From an uncultured Eubacteriales bacterium (lineage in GTDB: Bacteria; Bacillota; Clostridia; Lachnospirales; Lachnospiraceae), in assembly GCA_949283695.1 (NCBI GenBank), contig CASDTX010000002.1, positions 1 through 58,077 on the forward strand: 58,077 bases of DNA, given 5' to 3'. The position numbers and the translations under genes are program-made. Shown in pieces: positions 1 through 9,131 of this stretch. The stretch's first letter is position 1. Each line of letters begins with the position of its first letter. The notes below the pieces were generated by a model. That model was not told the origin of the DNA. It did not search any database and saw only the letters and a list, made by a program, of their open reading frames with translations.

Positions 1-328
<328 letters not shown>

Positions 329-345
329 AATGGGGGAAATGAAAA

Positions 346-2205
346 ATGGCAAAGAAACTGGACTATAAGCAAATGGCCATTGATATTGTACGTCTGGTGG
401 GCGGTACGGAAAATATTGTTTCTCTTGGGCACTGCATGACACGGCTTCGCTTTATCCTTAAAGACGAGGCGAAAGCTGAAACAGAAGCTATCAAAGTTAT
501 CGGCGGTGTTCTGGGAGTCGTGGCTGCCGGTGGCCAGTACATGGTGATCCTGGGACAGAACCTGCAGCCTGTCTATGAAGCAGCCATCAAAGAATGCGGT
601 ATCAAAGCTGGCGTTGTCACAGAGGAAAATCTAGACAAGAAGAAGGAACCTCTGACCGTGAAATCAGCTGCCCTGGCGGTTCTCGGTTATGTATCTGGCG
701 CTGTAGCACCTATGATTACCGGACTTGTGGCAGGAGGAATGCTGAAAGTAGTGCTTTTGCTAATTACAAGAGCAGACGCTGGCTTTGCAGACACAAGCAC
801 CTATCTGATTTTAAGCGGATTAGCAGACGCGGCGTTCTTTTTTATGCCAATCTTTGTGGCTTACGGTGCGGCGGCGAAACTGGGCGGTACGCCGATTTAT
901 GCGATGGTTGCGTCGGCTGCTCTGCTTCATGGAAACTATACGGCTCTGGTGACTGCGGGAGAAGCAGTGACACTGTTAGGGCTTCCTGTGCGGTTGACCA
1001 CTTATTCGAGCTCTCTGCTGCCGGCCCTTTTGATTGCTCTGCTGGCTTTTGGTCTTGAGAAACTTTTCAATAAGATCATTCCGGGGATTTTCAAGTCTCT
1101 GCTTGTCGGCCTTTGTACAGTTACAGTGACTGGAGTGGCCGGATTCGTGGTATTGGCTCCGCTGGGCGGCTTTTTAGGGGAGTATCTGGCAAATGTGTTC
1201 GTATTCCTGGGCGACCATGTAGGATTCATCGCTGTGGCGGCGCTGGCAGCCTGCCTTCCTTGGATGGTGATGTGCGGCATGCATACAGCTGTTGTTCCAT
1301 TCATGACTCAGTCGTTGGTGGATCCGGGGTATGATTCTATTTTTCGTCCCTCGCTCATCCTGCACAACATGGCAGAGGGGGGAGCTTGTATCGGTGTTGC
1401 TATCCGTACCAAAAGCGCTCAGCTCCGATCAGAGGCCCTTGGTATTGCCTTTGGCTGCATCGTAGCTGGTGTTACAGAGCCAGCCGTATACGGGATCAAC
1501 CTTCCGCGAAAAAAGCCGTTGATCGGGGTTATGGCCGGTGGTGCCGCTGGAGGGATTGTATGTGCCTTGATGGGGGCCCGGGTCTATAACATGGGGTATT
1601 CTACGATTCTGGCACTGCCCATATTTGAGGAAACCATGCTGGCGGCAGCCACGGCCATGGTGACTGCGATTGTAGTTGCGGCTATAGTTACCTGTATTCT
1701 TGGTTTTGAGGAGGAGAGCGTTTCTGCTGTGGCAGAAGAAGTTCCGGAAGAAGAGAATGCCGCAGCAGATACAGTGGTAGCTGTAACTGATGGCAGGATG
1801 ATTCCTATGGAAGAGGTAAAAGATGAAACCTTTTCCGCAAAAATACTGGGAGACGGCGTGGCGTTTGAGCCTGCAAACACCATAATCGCAGCACCTTGTA
1901 CCGGCGTCCTTGGTGTTCTGGCAGATACGGGGCATGCATTTGGAATCACCCGCCCTGACGGCGTGGAGTTCTTGGTACATATCGGGATTAATACCGTTGA
2001 AATGAACGGAGAGGGATTTACCATTCTGGCCAAGGCCGGAGATACGGTGAAAGCCGGTCAGCCTGTTATACAGGTAGATCTGGAGTTCCTGCGAAAAAGA
2101 GGATATGATCTGACTACAATGCTGATCATAACGGATGATAACGGGCACGCGATTCGTTTCAGGGATTACGGTCCGGTTAAACGGGGAGAAATTATAAAAT
2201 TGTGA
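346..2205 (+). CDS. bglP: PTS beta-glucoside transporter, EIIBCA fusion
   Basis: This 619-residue protein imports and phosphorylates a beta-glucoside at the membrane. An N-terminal EIIB domain (about 1-85) carries the phosphorylated cysteine C30 in the motif HCMTRLRF. A multi-spanning EIIC domain (about 105-460) contains GVTEPAVYG, the substrate-site signature of the glucose/beta-glucoside superfamily. A Glu-rich linker leads to EIIA (about 490-619) with its histidine H545 in FLVHIGINTVEMN. Domain order and length match BglP. The partner glucosidase just upstream is a remnant, and no LicT-type antiterminator is in the window. It is probably functional but dependent on another 6-phospho-glucosidase. 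The stop codon TGA lies inside a long palindrome. Confidence 0.92.
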   Translation: MAKKLDYKQMAIDIVRLVGGTENIVSLGHCMTRLRFILKDEAKAETEAIKVIGGVLGVVAAGGQYMVILGQNLQPVYEAAIKECGIKAGVVTEENLDKKKEPLTVKSAALAVLGYVSGAVAPMITGLVAGGMLKVVLLLITRADAGFADTSTYLILSGLADAAFFFMPIFVAYGAAAKLGGTPIYAMVASAALLHGNYTALVTAGEAVTLLGLPVRLTTYSSSLLPALLIALLAFGLEKLFNKIIPGIFKSLLVGLCTVTVTGVAGFVVLAPLGGFLGEYLANVFVFLGDHVGFIAVAALAACLPWMVMCGMHTAVVPFMTQSLVDPGYDSIFRPSLILHNMAEGGACIGVAIRTKSAQLRSEALGIAFGCIVAGVTEPAVYGINLPRKKPLIGVMAGGAAGGIVCALMGARVYNMGYSTILALPIFEETMLAAATAMVTAIVVAAIVTCILGFEEESVSAVAEEVPEEENAAADTVVAVTDGRMIPMEEVKDETFSAKILGDGVAFEPANTIIAAPCTGVLGVLADTGHAFGITRPDGVEFLVHIGINTVEMNGEGFTILAKAGDTVKAGQPVIQVDLEFLRKRGYDLTTMLIITDDNGHAIRFRDYGPVKRGEIIKL

Positions 2206-2268
2206 AGAAATTGTGAACGGTGTCAGGCACTTTTGCAAAAGTGCCTGACACCGTTCACAATTTCTTCA
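2203..2268. repeat. Long palindrome copy 1 (33-bp arms), convergent gene end
   Basis: Positions 2203-2268 form a perfect inverted repeat without loop, centred between 2235 and 2236, with core CAGGCACTTTTGC and its complement. It contains the TGA of the PTS gene (2203-2205) and the TCA that is the stop of the Rrf2 gene (2255-2257). Closely related copies are at 5154-5223 and 31892-31961. It could act as a bidirectional terminator, but its conservation outside the stem and its compensated stem changes suggest a dispersed palindromic element (REP/MITE-like). Confidence 0.85.
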
Positions 2269-2662
2269 TCAGATCTGCAATGGTAATATTGTCAAAATAT
2301 TCATTGATAAGAAGATAAAGGTTCTCCCACATAGGTCTTGTGCGGCATTCGGCGGTACGCATGCATGGCTCCGCCCCGCATTCGAGGCAGGTGACGGGAG
2401 CGAGGGTACCCTCGGTCAGGCGGAGTATTTCGCCGATCGGATATTCTTCCGGCTTTCTTGTCAGTTTATATCCGCCACCCTTGCCGTGAACGCCTAGGAT
2501 GAGACCGTTTTTGGCAAGAACGGGCAATATTTTTTCCAGATATTTCAGGGAAATCTGCTGCCGCCGGGCAATCTCCTTCATGGGAATATATCCCTCGTTT
2601 TTATGTTCTGCAAGGTCTGTCATGACCCTGAGTGCGTATCTTCCTCTTGTTGAGATCATCAT
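2255..2662 (-). CDS. Rrf2-family transcriptional regulator (CymR/IscR-like)
   Basis: A 135-residue Rrf2 winged-helix DNA-binding protein. The start STRGRYALRVMTDLA and the recognition segment ISLKYLEKILPVLAKNGLI, followed by the GKGGGYKL wing, are family hallmarks. Three cysteines in CLECGAEPCMRTAEC (about 95-110) resemble the Fe-S or redox cluster loop of IscR-type members, so it may sense Fe-S status, or cysteine supply as CymR does. It follows cysK by 18 nt on the same strand, so it is probably co-transcribed and may control cysK. Two adjacent ATG codons (2662, 2659) both fit the GGAGG site. Its last codons, KL-stop, come from the palindrome. Confidence 0.88.
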   Translation of the reverse strand: MMISTRGRYALRVMTDLAEHKNEGYIPMKEIARRQQISLKYLEKILPVLAKNGLILGVHGKGGGYKLTRKPEEYPIGEILRLTEGTLAPVTCLECGAEPCMRTAECRTRPMWENLYLLINEYFDNITIADLMKKL

Positions 2663-2680
2663 AGGCGGCCTCCGTATGAA

Positions 2681-3613
2681 TTAATCGGTAAACATTGGGG
2701 TTGAGAGATAGCGGTCCCCGGTGTCAGGAAGCAGTACAACGATTGTTTTTCCTTTGTTTTCACTGCGTTCTGCGAGCTGTACAGCTGCTGACAAGGCGGC
2801 GCCTGACGAGATCCCGACAAGGATTCCTTCGGTCCGGCCAATGAGGCGACCGGCAGCAAATGCGTCCTCATCTGATACGGCGAGAATTTCATCGTAAACA
2901 TCGGTGTTCAGCACTTCGGGTACGAATCCTGCTCCGATTCCCTGAATCTTGTGTGGGCCGGCTGCCCCGCCGGAGAGAACCGGAGAGGAAGCTGGTTCAA
3001 CAGCAACGATCTGGATGTGAGGGTTTCTGGACTTCAGGTATTCCCCTGTACCGGTGATGGTTCCGCCGGTCCCCACACCTGCGACGAAGAGGTCTACGGC
3101 TCCATCTGTATCCTCCCATATTTCAGGGCCTGTCGTGTCAAAATGTGCTTTGGAATTGGCAGGATTGGAGAACTGCGACGGGATGAAGCTGTTTGTTATT
3201 CCGGCCGCAAGTTCTTCTGCTTTCTCGATGGCGCCTGTCATCCCTTTCGCACCGTCTGTCAGTACCAGTTCCGCTCCGTAAGCCTTCATAAGCTGACGGC
3301 GTTCTACGGACATGGTTTCAGGCATTACGATTATGATGCGGTATCCTCTTGCGGCAGCGACAGAGGCAAGGCCGATCCCGGTGTTCCCGCTGGTCGGTTC
3401 AATGATGACCGAATCTGGAGTGAGCTTCCCATTCCTTTCAGCGTCATCGATCATCGCTTTGGCGACCCGGTCTTTCACGGACCCGGCCGGGTTGAAGTAT
3501 TCAAGTTTCGCGAGAATCCTGGCGTTCAGACCGTATTTCCTCTCCAGCTGTGTCAGTTCCAGAAGTGGGGTTCTGCCGATCAGCTGATCAGCGGATGTAT
3601 AAATCGTACTCAT
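2681..3613 (-). CDS. cysK: Cysteine synthase A (O-acetylserine sulfhydrylase)
   Basis: A 310-residue PLP enzyme that makes cysteine from O-acetylserine and sulfide in the cytoplasm. The PLP lysine is K47 in PAGSVKDR. The substrate/phosphate loop TSGNTG is at 74-79, and GTGGTITG (about 175-182) binds the PLP phosphate. Length and motifs are those of CysK, rather than CysM or cystathionine synthase. It is the first gene of a probable two-gene unit with the Rrf2 regulator. A near-consensus promoter lies directly upstream (3637-3665), overlapped by a small dyad that could be the operator. Confidence 0.95.
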   Translation of the reverse strand: MSTIYTSADQLIGRTPLLELTQLERKYGLNARILAKLEYFNPAGSVKDRVAKAMIDDAERNGKLTPDSVIIEPTSGNTGIGLASVAAARGYRIIIVMPETMSVERRQLMKAYGAELVLTDGAKGMTGAIEKAEELAAGITNSFIPSQFSNPANSKAHFDTTGPEIWEDTDGAVDLFVAGVGTGGTITGTGEYLKSRNPHIQIVAVEPASSPVLSGGAAGPHKIQGIGAGFVPEVLNTDVYDEILAVSDEDAFAAGRLIGRTEGILVGISSGAALSAAVQLAERSENKGKTIVVLLPDTGDRYLSTPMFTD

Positions 3614-3636
3614 AGTTCATTCCTCCTTTTTGGATC

Positions 3637-3665
3637 ATTGTACGCTGTTTTACCTACCATGTCAA
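3637..3665 (-). promoter_or_regulatory. cysK promoter
   Basis: On the minus strand TTGACA (3660-3665) is followed after 17 bp by TACAAT (3637-3642), nearly the sigma-A consensus, 24 nt before the cysK start. An imperfect dyad TACC-9-GGTA overlaps the -35 box and could be the site of the Rrf2 protein; that assignment is inference. Confidence 0.75.
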
Positions 3666-3729
3666 TCGGTAATTAGTATGAGGATTTACGGGGACGGGAA
3701 ATATTTTCATTCTGAAGGTATTTTAGAAA

Positions 3730-3758
3730 TTGACTGTGTATGTGATTTCAAATAAGAT
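3730..3758 (+). promoter_or_regulatory. Promoter of the MATE gene
   Basis: TTGACT at 3730-3735 and TAAGAT at 3753-3758 are separated by 17 bp and lie 30 nt before the MATE start codon. Confidence 0.55.
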
Positions 3759-3787
3759 AGAAGGGACAATAGAAGAAAGGTTCGGTT

Positions 3788-5158
3788 ATGGAGATGCAGC
3801 AGATGAGGAAAAAACAGATTACAGATATGACAAAAGGGCCGGTATTTCGGCAGATGGCGGTATTTGCTCTGCCTGTCCTACTGGGGATGATTTTCCAGCG
3901 GATCTATAATTTCGCTGATGCATATATCGTGGGCAGATATCTGGGAGATGAGGCGCTGGGCGCTGTAAGCATTGCAGGGACAGCAATGTATATGATGACG
4001 TCGATTATGCTTGGTGTTACGACAGGGGTCAGTGTGGTGATTTCACAGTTTTATGGTGCCGGGCAGAGTAAAAAACTGAGAGAGACTTTCGCAGCCGGGA
4101 TTCATGTAGCATTATGGATTACGGTGCTGATTACGGTTATCGGCACTATTACGGCGGAGCCGCTCCTTAGATTACTGCAGACGGGAAATGATCTGCTGCC
4201 GGATGCGAGTATCTATCTGATGGTAATCTATGGGGGCTGCGGGGCCACAATGCTCTATAATTTTGCCTCGTCGGTACTGCGCGCACTGGGAAATTCGCTG
4301 GTGCCTTTGATCTTTTTGATTCTTTCCAGTGTCATGAATGTCATTCTTGATATCGCTCTTGTGTCATGGATTCCCATGGGAGTGGCCGGAGCGGCGCTTG
4401 CGACAGTGATCTCACAGCTTGTATCTGGAATCTTATGTCTGGCATATGCTCTGAAGATCCTGCCCGTTTTGAGGATTAGCCGCAGAGAGTGGAAACCGGA
4501 CCTGTATCTGATCGGGCAGATCCTTCGCTATGGCATTCCAACCGGTCTTCAGATGAGTATCATCTCCATTTCAGATATGACGCTTCAGGCAGTTGTCAAT
4601 ACATATAGTACAGCGATGGTTGTAGCTTACGGAGTGGCGCTGAAAGTAGAGGGACTGGGATTTCAGCTTGCAGATGCCATCGGCATGGCTATGGGGACTT
4701 TTGCCGGACAGAATACCGGGGCAGGAGATCTTCCGAGAGTACAGAAAGGGGTTCGGAGCGCATATCTTCTCAACGTGATATGCTATGGGATTTTCTGCCC
4801 GGCAGTGTTCCTCCTTGCCGAGCCGATTATGAGAGCATTTACTGATTCGCCGGAATCGATTCAATACGGCATGGAATATATGAAAATATTTACCGTATTC
4901 TTCCTGGCTGGCGGCATCCTGGTGGTATATCACAATGTCCTGAGAGCATCAGGTGATGTGGCGGTGACAGTACTGATGGGGGTCAGCGAGGTGATTACAA
5001 GGATCGGCTGCGCATTTCTGCTGCCGGCGCTGTTCGGGTATAGGGGATTGTGGTATGTTTCTCCGCTGACGTGGATCTGCGCTGCGGCTGTGGGAGCAGT
5101 TCGTTACTATACCGGGGGATGGAAGGAAAAAGCAAGGCGGAATAGCTCAAAATTGTGA
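3788..5158 (+). CDS. MATE-family multidrug/Na+ antiporter
   Basis: A 456-residue inner-membrane protein with about 12 predicted helices in two homologous halves. The start TKGPVFRQMAVFALPVLLG and the segment IYNFADAYIVGRYLGDEALGA are characteristic of the bacterial NorM/DinF-like MATE superfamily, which exports cationic drugs or metabolites in exchange for Na+ or H+. The substrate cannot be read from sequence. It has its own promoter and is convergent with a TetR gene; the two share the palindrome between them. The stop codon is the outermost TGA of that palindrome. An alternative start is the ATG 15 nt downstream. Confidence 0.9.
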   Translation: MEMQQMRKKQITDMTKGPVFRQMAVFALPVLLGMIFQRIYNFADAYIVGRYLGDEALGAVSIAGTAMYMMTSIMLGVTTGVSVVISQFYGAGQSKKLRETFAAGIHVALWITVLITVIGTITAEPLLRLLQTGNDLLPDASIYLMVIYGGCGATMLYNFASSVLRALGNSLVPLIFLILSSVMNVILDIALVSWIPMGVAGAALATVISQLVSGILCLAYALKILPVLRISRREWKPDLYLIGQILRYGIPTGLQMSIISISDMTLQAVVNTYSTAMVVAYGVALKVEGLGFQLADAIGMAMGTFAGQNTGAGDLPRVQKGVRSAYLLNVICYGIFCPAVFLLAEPIMRAFTDSPESIQYGMEYMKIFTVFFLAGGILVVYHNVLRASGDVAVTVLMGVSEVITRIGCAFLLPALFGYRGLWYVSPLTWICAAAVGAVRYYTGGWKEKARRNSSKL

Positions 5159-5223
5159 ACAAACTGTGAAGGGGGACAGGCACTTTTGCAAAAGTGCCTG
5201 TCCCCCTTCACAGTTTGTTCACA
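5154..5223. repeat. Long palindrome copy 2 (35-bp arms), convergent gene end
   Basis: A perfect 70-nt inverted repeat, centred between 5188 and 5189, with the same core as copies 1 and 3 but a different upper stem (GGGGGA paired with TCCCCC). Its outermost TGA (5156-5158) ends the MATE gene and the symmetric TCA (5219-5221) ends the TetR gene, so each arm supplies one stop codon. The right flank CAGATCT is shared by all three copies. Confidence 0.88.
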
Positions 5224-5854
5224 GATCTTTCAGCCGTCTGTACCCGCCTGCTGTGTATTTCAGCAGCATGGAGTGTATCTGGTACCATGTTTCGTCTTTT
5301 TTCCACTTAAGGGCTTTGTTGACGCAGTACGTTCCGTTGATGATGAACAGGGCCAGCATTTCGGCTTCTTTTTTTGTTATGCCGAGTTCCTGTATGAAGG
5401 ATGGAACCAGCCTGGGTCTCTGCCACTGATAGATTTTATTGACGACGTATCCGGAGATTGTTTCGTCTTGGAAGATCACTTGATATTTGGGCAGTTGGGC
5501 AACTCTGTGACAGACTGGCAGCAGGGATTCGTGCTCTTTGAAAGAGGCTGTTCCGTGTGCAGTAAGCAGGTCTGCGATCTGCTCGGTGTCTGCGTTGGGA
5601 TTCACAGTGTGATCTTCAGCCGTTTGGAGTGCGTCGGCTAAGAGTTCGTCCAGCACTTCTGTGAGCGACTGATAGTGGAGATAATAAGTTGCCCGTGTAA
5701 TCTCTGCCCGACGGCATACGTCTGTCACCGTGATCTGTTCGAAAAGTTTCTCGCTCAGCGCTTCCAGGAGGGCGTCTTTGATGACATTTCTTGTATACAG
5801 GGTCCTTCGGTCAATTTTTCTGTTTGCCGGCCCTGCGGCTGTTTCTTTCCCCAT
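5219..5854 (-). CDS. TetR/AcrR-family transcriptional regulator
   Basis: A 211-residue repressor-type protein. Residues about 17-65 hold the TetR helix-turn-helix: YTRNVIKDALLEALSE, then ITVTDVCRRAEITRATYYLHY. The C-terminal half, with LFIINGTYCVNKALKW, resembles the TetR_C_8 ligand or dimerisation domain of Firmicutes regulators. It is transcribed away from the GH3 cluster starting at 6173 and towards the MATE gene, so either neighbour could be its target; no decisive operator is visible. The start at 5854 has only a weak purine-rich site upstream. Confidence 0.85.
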   Translation of the reverse strand: MGKETAAGPANRKIDRRTLYTRNVIKDALLEALSEKLFEQITVTDVCRRAEITRATYYLHYQSLTEVLDELLADALQTAEDHTVNPNADTEQIADLLTAHGTASFKEHESLLPVCHRVAQLPKYQVIFQDETISGYVVNKIYQWQRPRLVPSFIQELGITKKEAEMLALFIINGTYCVNKALKWKKDETWYQIHSMLLKYTAGGYRRLKDL

Positions 5855-6013
5855 GATGGATCACATCCTTTCTTTCTGCCGGGGAATTGGCACGGTTAGG
5901 TGTTATTTTCCTGCCAAGAAAAGGAGGCAAAGGCTTATTTCTTTACAAAATCTGAGAAGTGTCAATGAACATTCTTTTTCGAGGATTCTGTACATTGCCT
6001 TTTTCTTATAATC

Positions 6014-6043
6014 ATATTATCTTGTTATTAAACAATATGTCAA
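6014..6043 (-). promoter_or_regulatory. Promoter reading towards tetR, with dyad
   Basis: Minus-strand TTGACA (6038-6043) and TAATAT (6014-6019) with an 18-bp spacer. The spacer carries an AT-rich dyad (TTGTT/AACAA) that might be the autoregulatory TetR site. The rest of the 318-bp gap (5855-6172) shows no clear plus-strand promoter and no other gene. Confidence 0.5.
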
Positions 6044-6172
6044 GAACTTTTTGAAGTGTAAAAAAACAGACGCTCTGATGCCGGCCGGAGAATCTGAGAA
6101 CCTGGAAATGGAAGCTTCTTGAAACTGCACGGAGAAAAGTTCTGCTACCAGGAATAAGAGGAGGAAAATCGT

Positions 6173-7420
6173 ATGATAGCCATTCAATGGGAAGATGTAA
6201 TCGGCGTCCTGCAGACGTGTAAACCGTATCTGATCGCACTCGGCGTGCTCTGGGTGATCGCGGTCGTGGCCATGATCGCATGCAGGAAAGTGAAAGAGAA
6301 GAGCAAGAAACGTATGATCCGGAAATACTCCGGGCTGAGCATGGTACTGGCGCTTGTGATCATCGTGAACATGATCGTCCTTGGTCCCATGTATGCAATG
6401 ATCGATATGACCATGCAGAGCGGAAATGTAAGTGATGAGACGACAGAAGAGGCAAAAGAGGTTGCAAATCAGATCGCAGAAGAAGGAATGGTCCTTCTGG
6501 AAAATGACGGCATCCTGCCCATCAGTGATCCGTCGAATATTAATCTCTTCGGCTGGTCGTCTGTCAATCCGACATACGGCGGCACGGGATCCGGCGGACT
6601 CAATGACCTATATGAGAGAGTGAGCCTGATCGACAGCCTAGAGGATGCGGGATTTAAAGTGAATCAGGATCTGGTGGATTTTTACAATGAGTTTTCTACA
6701 GAGCGGGCGGAGATGTCCCTTTCCACACAGAACTGGACACTTACAGAGCCGCCGGTATCCAGCTATTCCGATGAACTGATGCAGAGCGCGAAGGATTTCT
6801 CGGACACGGCAGTGATCGTTCTCTCCCGTATCGCAGGCGAGGGGCACAATGACATGCCGGGCGATGTGACGGGAGCATCCTATGACAATGACCTGAACGG
6901 TTACAATGATTTTGAGGCAGGGGATCATTACCTGCAGCTTTCTAAGACAGAAGAGGATATGATCGATCTGGTGTGCAGCACTTTTGATAACGTGATCGTG
7001 ATCTATAATGCAGCAAACCCGATGGAATTAGGCTTCGTTGACCAGTATGACCAGATCCGCGCGGCGCTCTGGTGTCAGGGTCCGGGACATACGGGATTCG
7101 AGGCGCTGGGCAAGATCCTGAATGGTGAGGTCAATCCGTCAGGAAAGACCACAGATACCTTTATCTATGACATGACAGCAGCACCGTGGTGGAACAACTG
7201 GGAGAACACCCACTATTCCAACATGGAAGATATGGCAGTGGAAGGGATGAACTCCGGTATGGCACAGGTTTACTATCCGGCTTTCATCAATTATGTGGAA
7301 GGTATCTATGTGGGATACAAATATTATGAAACAGCGGATGACGAGGGCTTCATCAACTATGATGAGACCGTACAGTATCCCTTCGGCTACGGCCTGTCTT
7401 ACACTACATTTACACAGTAG
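6173..7420 (+). CDS. Permuted GH3 enzyme, first part (membrane anchor plus GH3 C-terminal domain), ends at in-frame TAG
   Basis: Encodes 415 residues. Two membrane helices (about 19-37 and 55-75) precede a GH3 C-terminal (alpha/beta sandwich) domain, recognised by EEGMVLLENDGILPI, VNPTYGGTGSGG, GEVNPSGKTTDTF and the closing YPFGYGLSYTTF. In ordinary GH3 beta-glucosidases this domain follows the catalytic barrel; here it comes first. Reading stops at TAG 7418-7420, and the next codon, in the same frame, continues with the fibronectin-like and catalytic domains. The start has a good site (GGAGGA, 7 nt spacing). Without readthrough this part has no catalytic domain. Known relatives with inverted order are rumen beta-glucosidases such as Butyrivibrio BglA. 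Confidence 0.82.
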   Translation: MIAIQWEDVIGVLQTCKPYLIALGVLWVIAVVAMIACRKVKEKSKKRMIRKYSGLSMVLALVIIVNMIVLGPMYAMIDMTMQSGNVSDETTEEAKEVANQIAEEGMVLLENDGILPISDPSNINLFGWSSVNPTYGGTGSGGLNDLYERVSLIDSLEDAGFKVNQDLVDFYNEFSTERAEMSLSTQNWTLTEPPVSSYSDELMQSAKDFSDTAVIVLSRIAGEGHNDMPGDVTGASYDNDLNGYNDFEAGDHYLQLSKTEEDMIDLVCSTFDNVIVIYNAANPMELGFVDQYDQIRAALWCQGPGHTGFEALGKILNGEVNPSGKTTDTFIYDMTAAPWWNNWENTHYSNMEDMAVEGMNSGMAQVYYPAFINYVEGIYVGYKYYETADDEGFINYDETVQYPFGYGLSYTTFTQ

Positions 7421-9040
7421 ATGAGTGAGCTTACAGTCAATAACGGAACCATTTCCTTTGACGTAACAGTGACCAATACCGGAAATGCAGCCGGCAAAGA
7501 TGTGGTGGAAATTTACTACAATCCGCCTTATACAAACGGCGGAATCGAGAAAGCCACAGCTAATCTGATCTGCTTTGACAAGACAGAGATTCTTGAGCCG
7601 GGAGAATCCGAGACGATCAATATCAGTTTCAATGCGGAAGATATGGCTTCTTACGATATGTCGGGGGACGGCTGCTATGTGCTGGAAGAAGGGGATTATA
7701 TCATTTCCGTGAACAGTGATTCCCACACTGTACTGGATCAGAAGACCTATACACAGGGTGAAACGATCCGCTACGAGGGAGACAACAAGCGTGAAAGCGA
7801 TGAGATCACAGCTGCGAACCAGTTCGAGGATGCAGCAGGAGATGTGACCTATCTTTCAAGAGCAGACGGATTCGCCAACTATGATGAGGCAACCGCAGCT
7901 CCGGCATCAGATGTGATGTCCGATGATCTGGTGGCACAGTATCACCTGAACAGCAACTTTGATTATACGACTTACATAAATGAGGACGATGAAATGCCGG
8001 TTACCGGGGCAGACAATGGCATCCGTCTGTATGAGCTTCGCGGCGCGGATTATGATGATGAGCGCTGGGACGATCTTCTGGATCAGCTTACAGTGGATGA
8101 TATGACCAATATGATCGCCCTGTCCGGGTACCAGACGCCTGCCATGGATTCCGTTGGCAAGGTGACAGCCATCGACGCGGACGGCCCGGCAGCGATTAAC
8201 AATAACTTCACCGGGGCAGGTTCTATCGGATTCCCGGTGGAAGTGATGATCGCCTGCACATGGAATCAGGATCTGGCAGAAGACTACGGCGAGATGATGG
8301 GCAAGATGTGCCGGGAGATGAACATTGCAGGCTGGTACGCTCCGGGAATGAATACCCACCGTACTCCGTTTGGAGCGAGAAACTACGAGTATTTCTCTGA
8401 GGACGGAACGCTGGCAGGATATATCGCGGCTTCCACCGTGCAGGGAGCGGCAGATCAGGGTGTGTACGCCTTTATCAAGCATCTGGCAATGTATGAGATG
8501 AACGCCAAGATGGTCTGCGTCTGGTCCAATGAACAGGCAATGCGTGAGATCTACCTCAAGCCATTTGAGATCTCTGTAAAAGACGGAGATGCACATGCAG
8601 TTATGGTATCCTGGAGCTTTATCGGCATCAAATGGGCAGGAGAGAACAGCGGCCTGATCAATACCGTACTCCGGGATGAATGGGGATTCGAGGGCTTTGC
8701 CCTGACGGATTTCTTCCGCAATAACGGACATGGATTCATGAATGCGGACGCAGCGCTGGCGAACGGCGTGGACGCTATGCTCTCCACTTACGCCGGCGGA
8801 CCGAATGTGGTGCAGGATCCGGAAGCGGCTTCCTCTGTAAAATACATGAGACAGGCGTGTAAGAACGTGATGTATACCGTGGTCAACAGCTGGCTCTATG
8901 AAGAGGACGGCGTGGATACCGGTATGCCGACATGGCAGAAAGCGGTCATCGGCGCGGATGCAGCAGTCGGTGTGATCCTTCTTGGACTGTGCGTACTGGT
9001 CTGGAGAAAATATAAGAAAGACCAGAAAGCCGGGAAATAG
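7421..9040 (+). CDS. Permuted GH3 enzyme, second part (FnIII-like plus GH3 catalytic barrel, C-terminal anchor)
   Basis: The frame continues directly after the amber codon for 539 residues. It begins with an FnIII-like sandwich (about 1-115: VTNTGNAAGKDVVEIYY), followed by the GH3 N-terminal TIM barrel (about 205-470) with NTHRTPFGARNYEYFSEDG, KHLAMYEMN and the nucleophile D430 in GFALTDFF. One membrane helix (about 510-528) and a Lys-rich tail end it. The ATG at 7421 has no ribosome binding site, so independent initiation looks poor. Translation by readthrough, or an intact gene in the living cell, is more likely if the product exists. The motif near SWSFIGI departs from the usual SYNxING, which may alter specificity. 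Confidence 0.82.
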   Translation: MSELTVNNGTISFDVTVTNTGNAAGKDVVEIYYNPPYTNGGIEKATANLICFDKTEILEPGESETINISFNAEDMASYDMSGDGCYVLEEGDYIISVNSDSHTVLDQKTYTQGETIRYEGDNKRESDEITAANQFEDAAGDVTYLSRADGFANYDEATAAPASDVMSDDLVAQYHLNSNFDYTTYINEDDEMPVTGADNGIRLYELRGADYDDERWDDLLDQLTVDDMTNMIALSGYQTPAMDSVGKVTAIDADGPAAINNNFTGAGSIGFPVEVMIACTWNQDLAEDYGEMMGKMCREMNIAGWYAPGMNTHRTPFGARNYEYFSEDGTLAGYIAASTVQGAADQGVYAFIKHLAMYEMNAKMVCVWSNEQAMREIYLKPFEISVKDGDAHAVMVSWSFIGIKWAGENSGLINTVLRDEWGFEGFALTDFFRNNGHGFMNADAALANGVDAMLSTYAGGPNVVQDPEAASSVKYMRQACKNVMYTVVNSWLYEEDGVDTGMPTWQKAVIGADAAVGVILLGLCVLVWRKYKKDQKAGK

Positions 9041-9076
9041 AGAAACTTCATATTCATAGAACAGAATTCACAACAA

Positions 9077-9109
9077 CAGGCTTCCAGATATAACACAGCT
9101 GGAAGCCTG
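9077..9109 (+). other. Intergenic hairpin between the two GH3 genes
   Basis: CAGGCTTCCAG (9077-9087) pairs perfectly with 9099-9109 across an 11-nt loop. No T-tract follows, so it is more likely an mRNA processing or stability element, or a weak attenuator, than a strong terminator. Confidence 0.55.
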
Positions 9110-9131
9110 ATCTGTAAAAGAGGTATTCCAT

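Noticed and set aside
1429-2238. A 269-codon minus-strand frame across the PTS gene end
   Set aside because: Antisense to the EIIC/EIIA coding region and ending in the palindrome; no recognisable domain.
7421-9040. The second GH3 frame as an independently started gene
   Set aside because: No ribosome binding site precedes the ATG, and the frame continues exactly from the previous one; I list it as the second part of one interrupted gene.
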